Shown here one piece after another: positions 46,701 to 61,700 of a stretch of 64,000 nt of DNA. Each line of letters starts with the position of its first letter. The first letter of the stretch is position 1. The notes under the pieces were generated by a model. The model was given only the letters and a program-made list of their open reading frames with translations, ran no database searches and was not told the DNA's origin. A program made the position numbers and the translations under genes. The stretch comes from Serilophus lunatus (Eukaryota; Chordata; Aves; Passeriformes; Eurylaimidae), in assembly GCA_013399895.1 (NCBI GenBank), contig VXBA01003079.1:124001-188000 (forward strand), in the 5' to 3' direction.

Positions 46701-49700
46701 GTTGCATCAAATTTGTAGCAGCTGTTGGGTTCGAAGTGAAGAACAGCAGTGCAGTGCAGGACATTCCTGTGTCTCTGCCATGAGGTGGGAAGTGACGTCT
46801 CAAGATGGTCTAGTTCAAACTATCTGCTGAAGGAGGGTCACCCATGGCAGAACAGTGTCCAGCTGGGTTTTGAATTTATCCACAGATAGAGATTACACAG
46901 TCTGTCTGAACAACCTGTTTTGGTGTTTGACCACCCTTGCAGTAAAAGTATTTCCTTATGTTCGGATGGAAGTTTTCACCAGTCAGTTTCTGCCTGTTGC
47001 CGCCTACCCTGTCACTGGGCACCACTGAGAAAATCTGCTTTGTTTTCCTTACACCCTCTCATCAGGTCTTTAAAAACATTGATAAGATCTCTCCTGAGCT
47101 ATTGCAGTCTAAAGTCTCAGCTCTCTCAGCCTCTCCTTGTTTCTTAATCATCTTCGTGGCTCTTCACAGGATTCACTCCAGTATGTCTAAGTCTGTCTTG
47201 TACTGGGGAGCTCAGAACTAGGCAGCTGTAGCAAGGCTGAATTTCAGGATTTTATGGAAATAGTTCAGCTAATGTGAAACTGGACAAAGGATGGTGAGGG
47301 GCAAAATGAAAAGACAAGCAAAAGGAAAAGAAACACTCCTAAGTTGCAGAAAGTTTTTAATATTTATTTTCTCAAAAATGTTCACATAAAAAGGTTCTTT
47401 TCTCAATCCCTGTTTGATAAGGCTTATCTATATCAATGTCTATAGGGAATGCAACAAGAAGCATCCATTACTTTACTTTTGATTAAGTTCTTTCAGTTGA
47501 CTTTCTTTCTCATTTCCTGTGCAAAGGGAAGCCCTTCTGTAGGATTTCTCTGTGTTTTGGAAAGCTGTTCCTGAATGAGTCTGTGGCTCATGCTGCAAAA
47601 CAGAAGTTTCTTCTTCAGTCCTAGCTTAGTCCATTTTTAAATAGAAAAAATAACTGTGTCACCAAAGTAACTGGGAACTCCTTGAGTAGCTGGACATTTC
47701 CTAGAAGAAGCATCATTTGGTAAACTGAAACTCATGATTTTCTAGAGTTTCTGTAGTTAGCATTTCATGTTTATCTCCAGCCCATTAGACATAGGCTTTC
47801 ACTTCCATAAGTGAAAGACAGTTCACTGTCCAAAGGTGTTTGTCAGGGATGAGCAGGCCATCCAGCAGAGATGATAGGGGCTTGTTGCTTTGTAAATTCC
47901 TCAGCTTTTTTGTTCTCCATGTGTCCCCCCCTTCATAATGCACACTTAATGAGTAAGGCAGGAAAAGGGGATTTAGGCTCAACCCCAAGCATCTGTATTT
48001 GCCTTTTCTTCAAGTTCTGCTGGACTATGATCATGCAGCTCTTCCCCCAGCTCAGCCTTCTCACCCTCTGCAGGTGTCAGGTCAGCTTCCTTCATGGGAG
48101 GTACTGCTGCTGTACTGTTTGCTCAGTGTGCATGGGACTCTGGCCTGAGCCCTTGTTCATACTTCTCGCCAGTCTTTGTGTATCCAAACTCCGAGTGCTG
48201 TGCAAAAGTGATTTTATGGCAGCTTCAGTCTGAGCATTAAAACTAGGGTGATGTTAGAATGACCTTTTGCTGGCCTTAGCCTGTGCGTTAATGAATGTGA
48301 AGTGGTAAGTGAATTGCCTTGTATGACTAACATCACTGTCAGGTCAGCCACGTCCAAGCACCTTTGATACTCTGAGCATAAAATCTGAGCTACAAAGGAC
48401 AACAGTGCATTTCAAGGAATCAGAATATTTCAGGTTGAAAGGGACTTCAGAAGGCCTTTATTGCAGCTGCCATCTCAGAACCAGTTCAGCTGTGAGGTCA
48501 GGCCATGCCATTCAAAGCTTTATCCAGAAAATGTCCAAGGATGGAAAGTACCCAGCCCTTCTGGGCAGTCTGCTTTGATGCTGATTGTCCTCATGGTAGA
48601 AAAGGTTCTCCTAGTGTTCGATCAGAACATTTCATTTCAGTTCATAATCCTGTTCCCCCTCTGTGGGAGCATGGCATCATTGTCTTGAAAACCTCTTCAG
48701 AGAATTCACTTGTTCAAGGGAATTGTTTTCCATTGTTTGCTCATGAATGATTACTTATGTTTTGTTTATTTTAGATAAATCCAGGACAGATCTGGAACAA
48801 GTACCTAAGGTATGGCTTCTGTGCACTATTAAGCTTTTGTACAGTTTTCTCACATGAAGTGTTGAATATATGCATGTACTCTGTAGAAATTTTGTCCTTG
48901 CTGATTACTTGGGTTGATTCTTAAGAGGATCTGCAGTGCTCACAATTTAAAAAGACTAAGAATGATTTACTTTGTCATTTTATTCCTTCTTGTTTCCCAT
49001 GGTCTTGATTTTTCGCTTCAAGTAAAATACAAATACCATTATTTTTTCATCTTTAAATAAATGAAGTTAAAACCTCAGAGCTGAGTAAAATTAGCCACTC
49101 TAGGAGGAAAGGGAAACTAAAGAGTTTGGTGGAAGCTTGAATATTGCATAGTGTGCAACTTACCATTAGGTTTAACTCCTTGAATTCCTTCATCAAAGCT
49201 GTCTTGCATATATGCATGTAGCATATATGCTGTGGGTTTTTTTGTGTCAAGTTGACAAAAGACACAACTCAGATTCCATTTTAATCTGAATAATTATTTC
49301 TAGGTACAAAAAGAAGTCAGTGTTAATGTGGGTTAGCATCTCTGTGCCAGTCATGTGGGCTGTGACTTGAATAGCTGTCACTGCAATGTTTAAAATCCAG
49401 GAAACAAGAACGTTTGAGTATGGTGTGATGCTGTAGTCTGTGTTGAACCTTTTAAAATTACACTTCATAAATATGTGGAAAAAGGTCCTACTGTCTGCCT
49501 GGAAGCTCAAGGTTTATAGTTTTGTCAAGTAAAAATAATCTTCTCAGAGGTATTTTTAGATTAATAGTTCTCCAAGACATGTCATTAATGTCAGATGTTG
49601 CTGACTCTTCCTGGGTGCGTTTGCTGCATCCTCATAAAGATCAGCTTGAGGCTCTGCTCCCTCCTGGCAACACTTGCTGCACCCTGACAGCTGGCTCAGT

Positions 49701-52700
49701 CTGGTAGAAGCTGTGGCCCCAGAAATGAGCAGATCAGCAGCAGGGTGTCCCTGTTAATAAAGAAGGTTTGCTCAGACTCTTTAGAGGACCCACCAGCAGT
49801 GTAATGCCGCCTACATTTGCAAATTCAGGCTGTTTAGATCATTTCAGGTGCTTGAACACTCATGTAATTTGTAGCTGTTCCTTCCGCTTTTAGGAAGGTA
49901 AGACTTCATCAGATCACATCAGCTTTTAAAATGTGAAGTAAATTGGTTTTAAGGTCTGGAATGAATTTATTTGCCAGGATAAATGAAAATTCAGATTTGG
50001 AAATCAGCAAATAAGGTCTCTGCTAACTTAATGAGACAGGAGGTGTGTTTAACTGGGCCAAACAATACAGTGCTGAGTGAGGCACACTTATTTCTTTTGT
50101 TTTTCTATTTCAGATTTTTATGAAACCAGATTTTGCCTTGGAAGATTCCTTAACATTTAATACCGTTTTACCATGGTCTCATTTTAGTACTGCTGGTGGG
50201 AAAGGAAATCGTGATGCAGCTTCCTCCAGGTTACTTCAAGAAAAGGTACAACTTTGATTCAAGATGTCACTACCCATCACAGCTCTTAGTAACTACGAAG
50301 AAATTCCATTGCTTGTTGAGAGTCCACCCTTGTGGGCTGTGTTATCTCCCATTTTAACAAAAGGCTGCAGATTATTAGTAAAGAAGTGTCTTACTGAAAG
50401 AGAACTTTTTTTTTCCTGATAAATCTATCAAATCTGGAAAAAAGAATCTCTATATGATGTAATAACTGTATCTTTATGGTGGCTAAAACTTAATGAAGCA
50501 GGTATATATTGAGAACTTCAGAGATGTGGAGCAGTTTTTAAGGGAGAAAGAGCAGTTCCATGAAAGGGGAAAGCTAGAAGTTTTACACTGTGTTAAGACT
50601 TATTTTCTCATGTCTCAGGAAAATTCCAGATTCAAGGCACTGAGATTTCCATGTGAAAAGCAATACCAGGTCCTATGCATTTTGTATTTTAGGAGATTCC
50701 TCTTACTTTTGGTGTCATGTCATCTGCACTGTTCCATTTTTGCATTTTACAGAGGAGAGCATGAAAGCAGAGCTGTTTCTTTCACAAAAGTCTTTAATTG
50801 GTCTTTTTTGTTGTTGTTGTTAGTTATGTAGTCATACTGTAGAAAATCTAGTAATGAATCATCTATATAGCTAAAATGCCCATAACATGCTTTTAGAAAA
50901 TCTACATCATTTTAGAGTCTGTATTCTAACTTTTAGATTAAACAGGAGGAAAAATTAAACTTTTGGGAGCTAGGGGAAAAAAAATTAGTGAGGGTATATT
51001 AAGAAAAAATAACATGGGATCCTCTGGAAAGTGTTCCAAGTTTCCATGGGTTAGAACTCCTGCTCTCCTGACAGGTCAGAGGAAGAGACAGGCTCTGCTG
51101 GAGGCCCTTGGATCATTCATTAGGTTGTGCTCCACACCTAGACCTAGATGAATGCTTTGGAGTTTCTTGAGGCAGTTGCTGTCTGAAGATGGAAAAGCAG
51201 TGGCTGACATATGCTTTAAACTCCCAAAGTGGTTTTGGCAGCAGCAGGATGGAAACTCAAAAAGGACATTGAGTGAAGGAGACCCAGAGCTCCCTCTGAT
51301 GCAGTGGAGTGAAAATAAGGCTTTGAATAGCCATGAGCCATGATGCTTTGGAGAGGTGCTGCAAATATCTAGGTAGTACAAACCAATTCTGTTGTTTCCA
51401 AAGCCACGTGCCTGACAGAGAAATTACTGCCTCATATAACTGAAATAAGCCCAAATTTTTTCTTTCACTTTTTCAAGGCTCTGAACTGCCCGAGGTTTAC
51501 ACTTATCACATGTAAATATGCACCCTGCTGCCATAACTGTCCTTAGCTCCAGGCACCATTTTTCAACAGGATTTAGAAAACCCTGCCTTAAGCACACCTA
51601 CTTAAGCTGTTAGTGCTTTTGGACTGCTGCTGGTCTACTTGAACAACTTACTTGTAATGTTGGTTTTTTTCCTTACCTCCGTGTCTTCCCCTACATTGGG
51701 ACTGTAAGCTCTTGAGGCATCTCTCTCTTTATATGCTGTCATTTTGTTCTGTTTGTTCTACCTCATTTAGTATAGTAAAGGGCCTGGGGTGTCTGGTTGA
51801 TACAGTCACAAAAATAAATGTTTGTAATAGGTTGTAATAGGGATCAGAGAAAGGGCTGTCTCGGCTTTTCCTTTGGCTTTGTGTGTCACACAGATTTGGT
51901 GGAGGATGCTTTTGATTAAACATATGAACAAAAAAATGTGGGTTTGCATATTGTAGAAATCCCTTCGTATGCATAGAAAATACATGCAGAATGAAAATAA
52001 GAAGGAGACGTTCTCCAATTTTCCAGTGATCTCTTTTCCATCTCTGGATGGGCCTTTTGAAATTCAGTATGAAGTCTGAATTCTTGGCATCTCTTAGGAA
52101 ACAGGTCACCTGAGTATTAGCATTCAGATGAGCATCATAATGCCTCGGTCCTTTGGCTTATGCTGAATATGCAAACTCAGAATACAGAGCTTTTTCAGGT
52201 CAAATAATCAGGCCAACCCAGTGGTCTGATAACTGTTTGACACAGAATTTGAATTTCAGGTTCTGAACATGTAGGTATAGTCTGTTCCTGGGAATCCATG
52301 GGTATTTCCAGCTCACAGAAAATATGCTTGGTATTAATTCTGGTGGGCAAGAAAGCAACTGCAGCCAGAGGTATCCTGGAGATTTTTCCACAAGGAAGGT
52401 ACTACAGCTGTTTAAATAAGCAGAGCCATTGCAATGGCATTGTTATCAATCACAGTCAGCTGCACCTTTAGCAGTTTCAATGACACAAACTAGACATAGA
52501 ATATTTGTATATGTATACTGTTCTTGCTTGCATCCCAGTATCCCTAGCAGTCCATTGGTTATTGTCCATATTCTAACAGTGCTGATGTGCAACTTTTTTA
52601 CAAAAGTTTGGGTATTTTAGAATTACTTGCTTTACTAGTCATTTTCAAGCAGGATAGGAATCAAAACAGCCTTCACAAAGAGATTTCAAGTTCATTTAAA

Positions 52701-55700
52701 ATGAAATTATTAAACCACAGTGGGTAGTTATTTGCTTGCTAATATGACAAAAAGATTTAATTATTATTACCAAACCCTCATGATACAGTAAAACAAACTC
52801 TCTGAAAGAGTATTTGCACACCGATAAAGCTTCCAAGTCATAACAGTAACGTTCATTTTTCCTCTTTCCTCCTCTTTCTAGCTGAGCCATTATCTGGACA
52901 TTGTGGAAGTCAATATTGCTCATCAGATTTCTCTGCGCTCAGAAGCGTTTTTTCATGCAATGACCTCTCAGCATGAGTTGCAGGACTACCTCAGGAAAAC
53001 CTCCCAGGCTGTAAAATTGCTTAGAGAAAAAATCTCTAAAATTGATAAAGTAGTGTGTGAAGGATCGCTTCGAGTTCTAAGACTGGCACTCACCAGAAAT
53101 AACTGTATAAAAGCATACAATAAATTGAAGTTAATGGCTACTGTACACCAAACACAGCCCACGGTACAGTTGCTGTTATCCACTTCTGAGTTTGTTGGAG
53201 CTTTGGACTTAATAGCAACAACACAGGAGGTGTTACAGCAAGAGCTTCAAGGTATTCACAGTTTCCGGTAGGTAATCATCTAGGAAATAAATAAAATGCA
53301 AGTAGAGCACATTGTTGGCTGAAGGGGTTTGTTCTGCCTTTGTTGATTAATTTTTAGAGGAAATAGTATAAAAAGTACAAAATGTAAGTGTGGCATAAGC
53401 AGTGTGACTTAATACCTGGACCAGAGATGATTTTCTTCTTTTCGGAGTGGTATGAACTTCTAACATGTACTTTGTACTCCATTCCCATTTACAGATGTTA
53501 CAGGGGTGCAGAGAGGAGAGCTAAGCTGTGGCTGGACTCTCATCTTGCATGGCTTGCAGCCCACAGCTGAAAGGTGTTTTCCACATAAGGGGCTGCAGTC
53601 CCCATGGATGCAGCTCCACTTCAGGCCTGTGTCTTTAGTGCCTGACTGTGTTGGATAGATCATCCCCGGCCTGTGCTCGTGCTGGAAGGAGCTTTGCAAG
53701 CAAAAGCCAGTGCATAGCTGTCAAGCCATGGCTCAAATTGTGGTCTGAGGTTGACAGCTGCTCAGATGGGATGTGTTTCAGCCATGTCTGCTGTTAAGGA
53801 CAGGAGTGCTTCGCCTTGCTCCATTCAACTGAGAAATCCAGTTTTGTGAGCTGCTAAAATTGCAAAGGGAAGTAACAGTGGGGAGGTGCTGCCTGGGCTG
53901 CTGCTTTTTCACCCGTATTTGCTGCAGTGATGGGAATTAGCATGTCCAAAGTCCTGTTAGAGATGGCTGATTCTGTTAGTAGTGGATGCTTAGAGCTCCT
54001 CTGGGAGATGCCACTGCACTAGGCAAGGTACTCTCTGATATGAAAGAGTATTAATACATTAGAATTCTTCTAGCTGATGTAATATAAGCTATCACAACCA
54101 TCATAGACAGCTTAAAGGTGCTGTGTGCAAAGCTGCCAACATGTTGTGATCCTGGCAGAGGTAGTGTGTGGTAAAAGTCAGCTCCAAGGCTGGCATCAGC
54201 CAGCTGAGGAGCTGGATGCTTAGCTTCCAAGTTGGTACTGAGTGAGGGGGGGATTTATTTAGAGGTTATGTGGTTCCTGCAGTAAGGTTGTTGCTCAGTA
54301 ACTGTAACAGGAATATTCAGAACTTTATATGGTTACTGCTCTTGTCCATCTGTTATGTCAAGCTCCTTTTTTAATGCCCCTTCCAGCAGTTTGGAAATAG
54401 AAAAGGTCTTGGAAGAAATAAAAATGTTAAAGAGCTGATAAACTACTGGGGCAAAGTTGCTGGTAGTTCTTGGTGTTTTTCTAAAAAACCTACAAACAGG
54501 CCCTCTAAAAGGTATGGTGGTCCCTCTTCAGACACCCCAGTGCAGTTTTTATCTCCTTTACTGTTACTACTCTCAACCACTTGATTATGGTGCATAGCCT
54601 GTGACTGAGTCCCATTTATGTTGACCCTGATGATAGCCATTGTACTTCTACAACCCTGTGACAACATCAGTCAGAATTAGTTGTGTTTTGCAGTTGAGTA
54701 ACCTGTGTGCTAAGTCAGCAGAGAGTGTAATTGTGCTGTCATTGTGGTTGATACATATGATGTCCCAAGAATGTGCCATTATTTTAAGGTTACCCTCAGA
54801 TGTGGAACGTATTTGCGAGTAGATATTCATCCTGTCCATAAAGAATAATTTCTAATAAAGTTTAAGGTTTGGGTTTTTTTGTTAGAGTTACAAATAGTGA
54901 TGTAGGTGAGAAATGTCCCCTCTGCTTCGGATAGCAAAGGCTCAGAAAGGTGAGGTAAGGGCAACCTAAGTCATCTACTCCACCAGACATACAAGTTTCC
55001 AGCAGACTTTCCAAATCTCAGTGGCCTGTGTGGAGAGATAATATGCAATGGAAAGATAGACCTTGATAAAACTCAGTAGACTGTTGTGTTTCTAAAAATA
55101 CATAAAATTTTTAAAAATCTAATTTGCTGGCAAACACAGATACTTCAGCTTTTCCCAAGGGACCGTCTTGCTTTGTTCTGAGCAAGAATGGCAGAGTTGT
55201 CAAGTGAGTTAAATACCTGGTTTATTTTAAGAAGAGATGAACTTCTAAATGAGTGTCTCATTTTTCTAAATAATTGCTATCTTTTTTTTTCTAAATAACT
55301 TGTATCTGGTTTTAAAAAATCAACAACTTGTTGCTTTAGTGTTGTCATAGCAGCTTGTAGAATTTGCTTTTAAACAGACAGCTTTGAGTGATGTCAGAAT
55401 CATTCAATATAATGCAGTAAGAAAACTACTCAGATCATCCATATACAGTAATTTTTCTCTTGACATATTATATACAGAGAAAAATGTAGTTTGTTTCTAA
55501 CTGTAGCAACAAAGTGAAAGAACCTTCATGGTTCTGTGAAGTATTAAGTTGGTATCTTTAGGTTAATATCCCTAATGATATATGTGTCAGTTGTAACTGC
55601 TGCTACTACTCTGGGATAGAATTAAAGTTTTAGAACTTCATCTTTTTAATTTTACAGAAAAAAGAATACTAATGCATTAGCTAAAGTTCAAATCTGCCCT

Positions 55701-58700
55701 TCCACTTTCTGCATTGTTTTCACAGTCCTTGTCGAGGTGATGGAGATACATTGATTTCATGTTTTTTGCACAGGTATGCTGGCAAACCACACTTTTATAT
55801 TTTTTTATACAGTAAAACACAGATATGTGGAAAAATAATTCTCATTTGTGTATTTTAAAAGAAGTTTTGCCCTGCACTCGCAATTCTACATCATAAAGTT
55901 GTCGTGCTCAGTATTCATTGAAGGGATCTGGTGTGTGACTGGGACCTGTTATGAGATAATTGCCAGGGTGTTTTGCTGGGGTGTGAATTAAGGTTTGACT
56001 TATTCCTGCATCTTTCAAGTTGGAGGGATTTTTGTTGCTGTTAGGGACTAGAACATCTTTGGCAAAGTGGTGAGAGCAGGTGCTGGGAACTCATGTCAGA
56101 TGCTTCCATAAGTTGGATTTGAGTGGGCCAGGTTATGTTGTGTTTCAGTGCAGTTAAGCACAGTTACATAAATAATGTATTGAAGAGCATCTTCTTGCTT
56201 TCCTAAGAGCCTTTGTGTTGTGGGTCTTAGTCCTACAGTAAGTTTTGTAATTCCAATTATTATATTGTAAATAATAATCTTTAGGGTTTTTTCATTATGT
56301 GTGTTCTGAATTGCCCGTGATGCAACTGGTTTGGATTTTCTAGAGGCTTTGTTTAAATTAGATATTTGAAATGTATCTACATTGTCCATTCTGAAAATTA
56401 CTGAGTTTTGAAAATTTCGAAAGCAGGCACATCCTTGGTCATCTTGAAATTAAAAAAAAAAAAAAAAAAGTGAAATTAATCTCAACTCCAGATCCAACAA
56501 AATCCATTGACTTCAGTTCAGTGCTGGCCACGTGGGTTTCTGCAGGGAGGAGTTACCAACTACGTGAGCTAATGGTCCAACTACACCAGCTCTGCATCAA
56601 AGCCTTTTTCCTCCTCCCCATTTTGTATCCACGTTTATCTAAAATATCACAGCTCCTGTTAATTTTCATTGGCTAAGAGTCTTGTTTGTTTGTTTGTTTT
56701 TGTTGAAGAAAAAGCAGTCTGATTTTTACAGTCGTTTGTTCCTGGCTGTCAGCAGAAGTTGAAAAGCCTGGAATATTTGACATCTCTGAAGTTCCTATTT
56801 TTAATTTTGCTATGCTGGAAGTTTCTTTAGTTGCACAACTTTTAAAGAGTGTTTGATGTTTCTGATGTGAGAAATTCCCTTGTGGTTCTGTATGACAACA
56901 GTCTGCAAAATATGGTTTAAAATCTCCAATACATGGAAGAACATTTTTCATTTAGAGTAGCGTCAAAATGGCAAATTTGAAAACTGTTCTCTGAAAGCCA
57001 TCCTGTCATGTAATGCTATTACTGCCTCTCAGTCGTGTGAATTTAATGTTTGACCACATCAGAAGCTCAAATGTTTGAATTAGAAGAACTTGTGGACTGA
57101 AGAGCTGAGGAGCTTAACAAGCAAAAGAACTATTCCTTCTTTTCAACACCTTTATATGGAAAAGCACCTGGTATTCTTAGTTCTAGGTCACTTCATCGGG
57201 CAGAGAGGTATTCACACCTTCCAAAAAAAACCCCCCAAAAAGCCCTACTTCCAGATTTTATCCTCCATCAATATTCAAGTCCATATGTTTTGGTACAAGA
57301 TGACAGTGCCTCTGAAAAATGCATGATTTCAGCTGCTCTGAGGAGTGAAAGATTGGAGCCTCCCATAAAGCTGGTGTTGATTGCCTGGAAATTACCTGCT
57401 GGGTGGTTATTTTCTTCAGCTGTGAACTAATGATTCATTTTCAGGTTGATTATTTAGCTCATATCTCAATGGCTGTTTTTCTTAGGCACCTTGGCTCACA
57501 GCTTTGTGAACTGGAAAAGCTGATAGATAAAATGATGATTGCAGAATTTTCAACTTATGCTCGCAATGATTTAAATAGACCCCTAGAAGATGATTGCCAA
57601 ATTCTAGAAGAGGTACGTCTGTTATTGAAATAAACTGTCTGATGAATATGTTTGCATCTTTAACATACTTAATTAGCACCAACTAATTTGCTCAGGGCCC
57701 TAGTAGCAACACTGTAATTTTAGACTCCTCTTAATTCTCATCCAAACCTCCCCCCTCCCCTTTATTTTTGTGCTTGATAAAATTAAATAATTCTAATTAA
57801 ACTCAGAACTGCAATCCAGCTCCATTTTATTTTTTTCAAAAAAATCAGTTGTTTTTTCTCTGATTAAATGTATATTGAGTTCAATTCATGAACCTCAGCA
57901 TGTAAGTGAAAAAGAACATGGATTTTCATTGGCGTGGCTGCAAAATTTTAGTTTTGCCGTGAAAGCTGTTGCATGTTGTTCTCATTCTGACTCCCTATGC
58001 TTTTATGGGTGATTATATCAAGCATATGGTTGCCCTGAATACATGTACATTCACAGTATATATTTATATATATTCCTCATTCCTCTGATGATCATAAACA
58101 GATGAGGATGAAGCTGTTGGTATTGCTGTCTAGTCCAGAAAAGATTTTTCTGGACTTTGCCTGTGCTATTCTTCAGTAATTGCTAGACCCTATGAACTGT
58201 TCAGTCTTGTTACATCCAAGTGTTTCATGAAATGTAGTGATGTGCAATAGCACTGAAATACTCATTTCTGCCCTACAGTTTCTTCCCCTCTCTGTGCTCC
58301 AGTGTGCCAGCCTCTCACTTGGGCTGTAGTTAGCGTTACTCTGTTAGTTAGTGTTTCCTTCAGGGTAAGGAAACTCACTCATCACTGGAATTATCCAAGT
58401 TTTTAAGCCCTAGTGAATGGGCCCAACTGAGGTACAGGCAGGAAAGGGGGTGGGAGAAAGGGACTCACCTGGTACTGCCACAGGGATCTTTGTGTAAGTT
58501 AAGGATGGAATTAGTCTTGAGGCACTGGACTGATCCGAGTGCTTTTCACTGTATGTTTGATATGTGAACTTTCTTACTGCTGTCCAATTTCTTAAAATTA
58601 TTTCTTGTCTTCATCTTGGTATTTTTCATGTGTTTCTTTTATTTTCTTTTTTCTTCATAGGAGAGACTTGTATCTCTAGTATTTGGACTTTTAAAACAAA

Positions 58701-61700
58701 GGAAGCTAAATTTTTATGAAATATATGGAGATGAAATGATTAATACTGCCAAGAATATAATTAAGCAGGTAAGCCAAACGTGTCTAATATGTCTGACAAA
58801 CTTGCCTCAACCCCCTTACAAATTATTTTTTTAGTCATTAAGGACAGCCCTGATGAAGTTTTTTGCTGGTTGATGGTCTCAATTACAGCAGCGGTGCTTG
58901 CAGAAACTACAGGCTTCCTTCACACAGAAGTCTGTTTGCAGAAAAGACCTTTTGGAAGGTATAGGCAACATGAACACAACAGACCCCACTTTTGTCTGTA
59001 TAATTACCATTGTTCTAAGCTGTCTTTTCTCTTAACACAGCTCTCCTGAATAGTATAGTTGTGTCATACAAACACACAACAAAACAAACACCCTAAAACC
59101 ACACAGAAAGCCTGCCCCCAACCCTTTGAAAAGAAACCCCCCAATTTATGCTATAAACACATAGAAGAGAATCAGAGAACCTGCCCGTTGAAACAGTTAA
59201 TTCCCAGCAAATGCTACAGAAAACATTGCTTGACTTAATGTTAACACAGACCTAGCATAGGCACATGATAAAAAGTTGGAAAACATCCTTGCCTTTTTTT
59301 GAGAGAGCAAGGTGAAGTAATGAAGAAGGTAGAAGAAATACTTAGCTTTAAAAAAAAACTTAAAGCCCAATTCCTTTTCTGCATTGATGAGTTGTTTGTC
59401 ATTTAATGGAGTGTTATCTTTCAAGCTGAAAATCTTCGTAGATAAAACCACTAAAACCAACAATCAAACCAAATTCAGATTGCTTTTTTGGGGGGAAGTG
59501 CATGGGCTAGTTTGGATATGATGACTTTTGTTTGCAATCAAAAACATAGACTGAACTTTGAGTGTGTGTTTAGTACATTTAATTCTACTCATCTTGTTTG
59601 TGCACTTACATGAGAATATTGTGTAAGGGACGTGCTTTTTCCCTAAAGATACCTGATTATTTCAAGAGTAATGTGCTATGAGCTCCCTCTGATTTGTATC
59701 TCAAAGCTGGGAGATAAGTGCTGGGTTTGTCATTTCCTGTCCTCATAGTATAGTCTGCTGTTCACAGCTGCATTGTGAACTACCTTGGGAATCTAGTTTT
59801 AAAAAGTTTGGATTTACTTTTTTAATATTGTTATTTGAAGGTTTTTGTTTTAAGCCAGAAGTGGTTCTTCCCATCCCCCTCACGTTGCAGCCTCATGGTT
59901 CTGTTGGTCTGGTTGTGCAGGGTGGGGATAGACAACATAGGTCCATATTGCTAGTAAATAAAAAAATAAGGCATGAATGAATAACACCAGCATAAAGCTG
60001 TTCATCTGCCTGTCAGTCTCCATTTCACTTGCCTGTATCAGCAACCATAGAAGATTTTTTTTCCCCTTTAAATTCTTTATTTAGTCATATAATAGGTAGC
60101 ACTCCCTATTTTTCTGCTCATTCTCAGCCATAAAGTGCTTTTCCCATTCTGCTGGGAATATTTGTCTTTACTGGATTTTTTAGGTGTCGCCTCTTCTTAA
60201 AAAAAGGCAAAGTTTAATCAACTTCCAATGTAAATTTCTGTTGAATAAGGAAAATAAGACAGGATTGGAGTACTTCTGGGAGGTTTGTGCAACACTTTTG
60301 TGTTGTGGCCTGTTGTATCAACTCTTAGGGATATTTCCTGTTCAAGAACAAAGTGTGTTCTTGAAGAACAACACACCTTTTCTTCTACAGAAGCTTCTGT
60401 ACTGACCACCATTATTCAAAACACAGGTAAAATCCATGTAGCTTGGGATGGCAGTCCTCAGCCACCATTGTGGGATTGTACATATTTGCTTAAAGGCAAG
60501 AGGAGTTCACACCCTACTGACTCATTTGTTCAGTTTTTTGATTGGCATTTGGGAGAAAACTCCTTTTTTCAGTTTGAATGGAGTTGATTTATACCTTGGG
60601 CTTACAGGTAATGGGAAAATAAATCAGTGAAATGGCTGTAAAATAGATGTTTGGAATGAAAATGGATTGTTCTGGAGATCTGAAGAAAGTCGACAGTTTT
60701 GTGTGTACCAGTTGCTTTTGGGGGCTTCTTTTGGGGTTTATTATTTGTTTTTAGAGAAACAAATGATACAAATATGTCTTATTATTTTACTTTTCCTTAT
60801 TTAACTTGAGGATTATTGTGTATGTCATGAAACTCAGCAGTGGTTAGAAAGAAGCTAAGATCTTTTTTTGTTTTGTTTTTTTTCCCCTTAAAATTTGACA
60901 GTGTGTGGTTAATACGGTATCGCAGATAGAAGAAATAGATACAGAAGTGGTTGTTAAGTAAGTATGCAGCCAGATTTTTTTTTTTTTGGTGGTGGGTGGG
61001 GATAGGATGGTTTTTAGTATAGATAAATTTGCTGTGCTGATTTTTTCTTAAATTTCCCTGTAACTAAGGAGTATCCTTCTGTTTCATCTTAAGCCTCAGT
61101 TTCTGCCTTCCTCTGTGAGGGTTCCCCTTCTCATTCAGATTCTAATGTTACCTTAAATTTACCTTTAAAACAAATACAAAAATTCTATGAATCTTACTAC
61201 ATGAAACATATCTCTTTAATTTGTATGCACTTGAAAGCATTCCCTGTTGTCATAATCTGGTATTTTGTATTAAGACACGTCAGTAGTTTCAGTTCCCTGT
61301 GCATGATTGAGAACAAGAGCTATCCAGAGAGGAGACCAGACACCTTCATCCCTAGAAATGATCCATCAGGAACCTCACAAAGCCCAGCAAATGCAAACAC
61401 CAGAGCAGAGATGGAGCCAGGCTCCTCTCAGCGGTGTGATGGGGAAGGGCAAGGGTCAGTAAGTGCAAGATGAAGGATGAGAACGGCCAGTTGAAAAATC
61501 TGTTCCCTATAAGATTGGTCAAACACTGGAACAGGGGCCCAGAGAAGCTAAGGAAACTCTATTCTAGGACATGGTCAAGCTTTAACTGAGCAAGGCCTAG
61601 AGCAACCCAGTCTAATTGGACCTGCCTTGATCAGGGCTTGGCCAAGGCAGCTCCAGAGGCCCTGGGCTCCAGAGGCCCCTGGCAGCTTTTGTTTTTTCTG

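Larger units (their letters stand above)
46350..48774 (+). other. VPS54 intron 4, carrying two CR1 fragments
   Basis: About 2.4 kb. Two antisense CR1 pieces (46760-47225 and 48425-48700) fill a large share of it. The second lies close to the acceptor of the 35-nt exon. Confidence 0.9.

Noticed and set aside
46919..47221. ORFs of 75-87 codons on the + strand
   Set aside because: They lie within the antisense CR1 fragment and read repeat sequence backwards.
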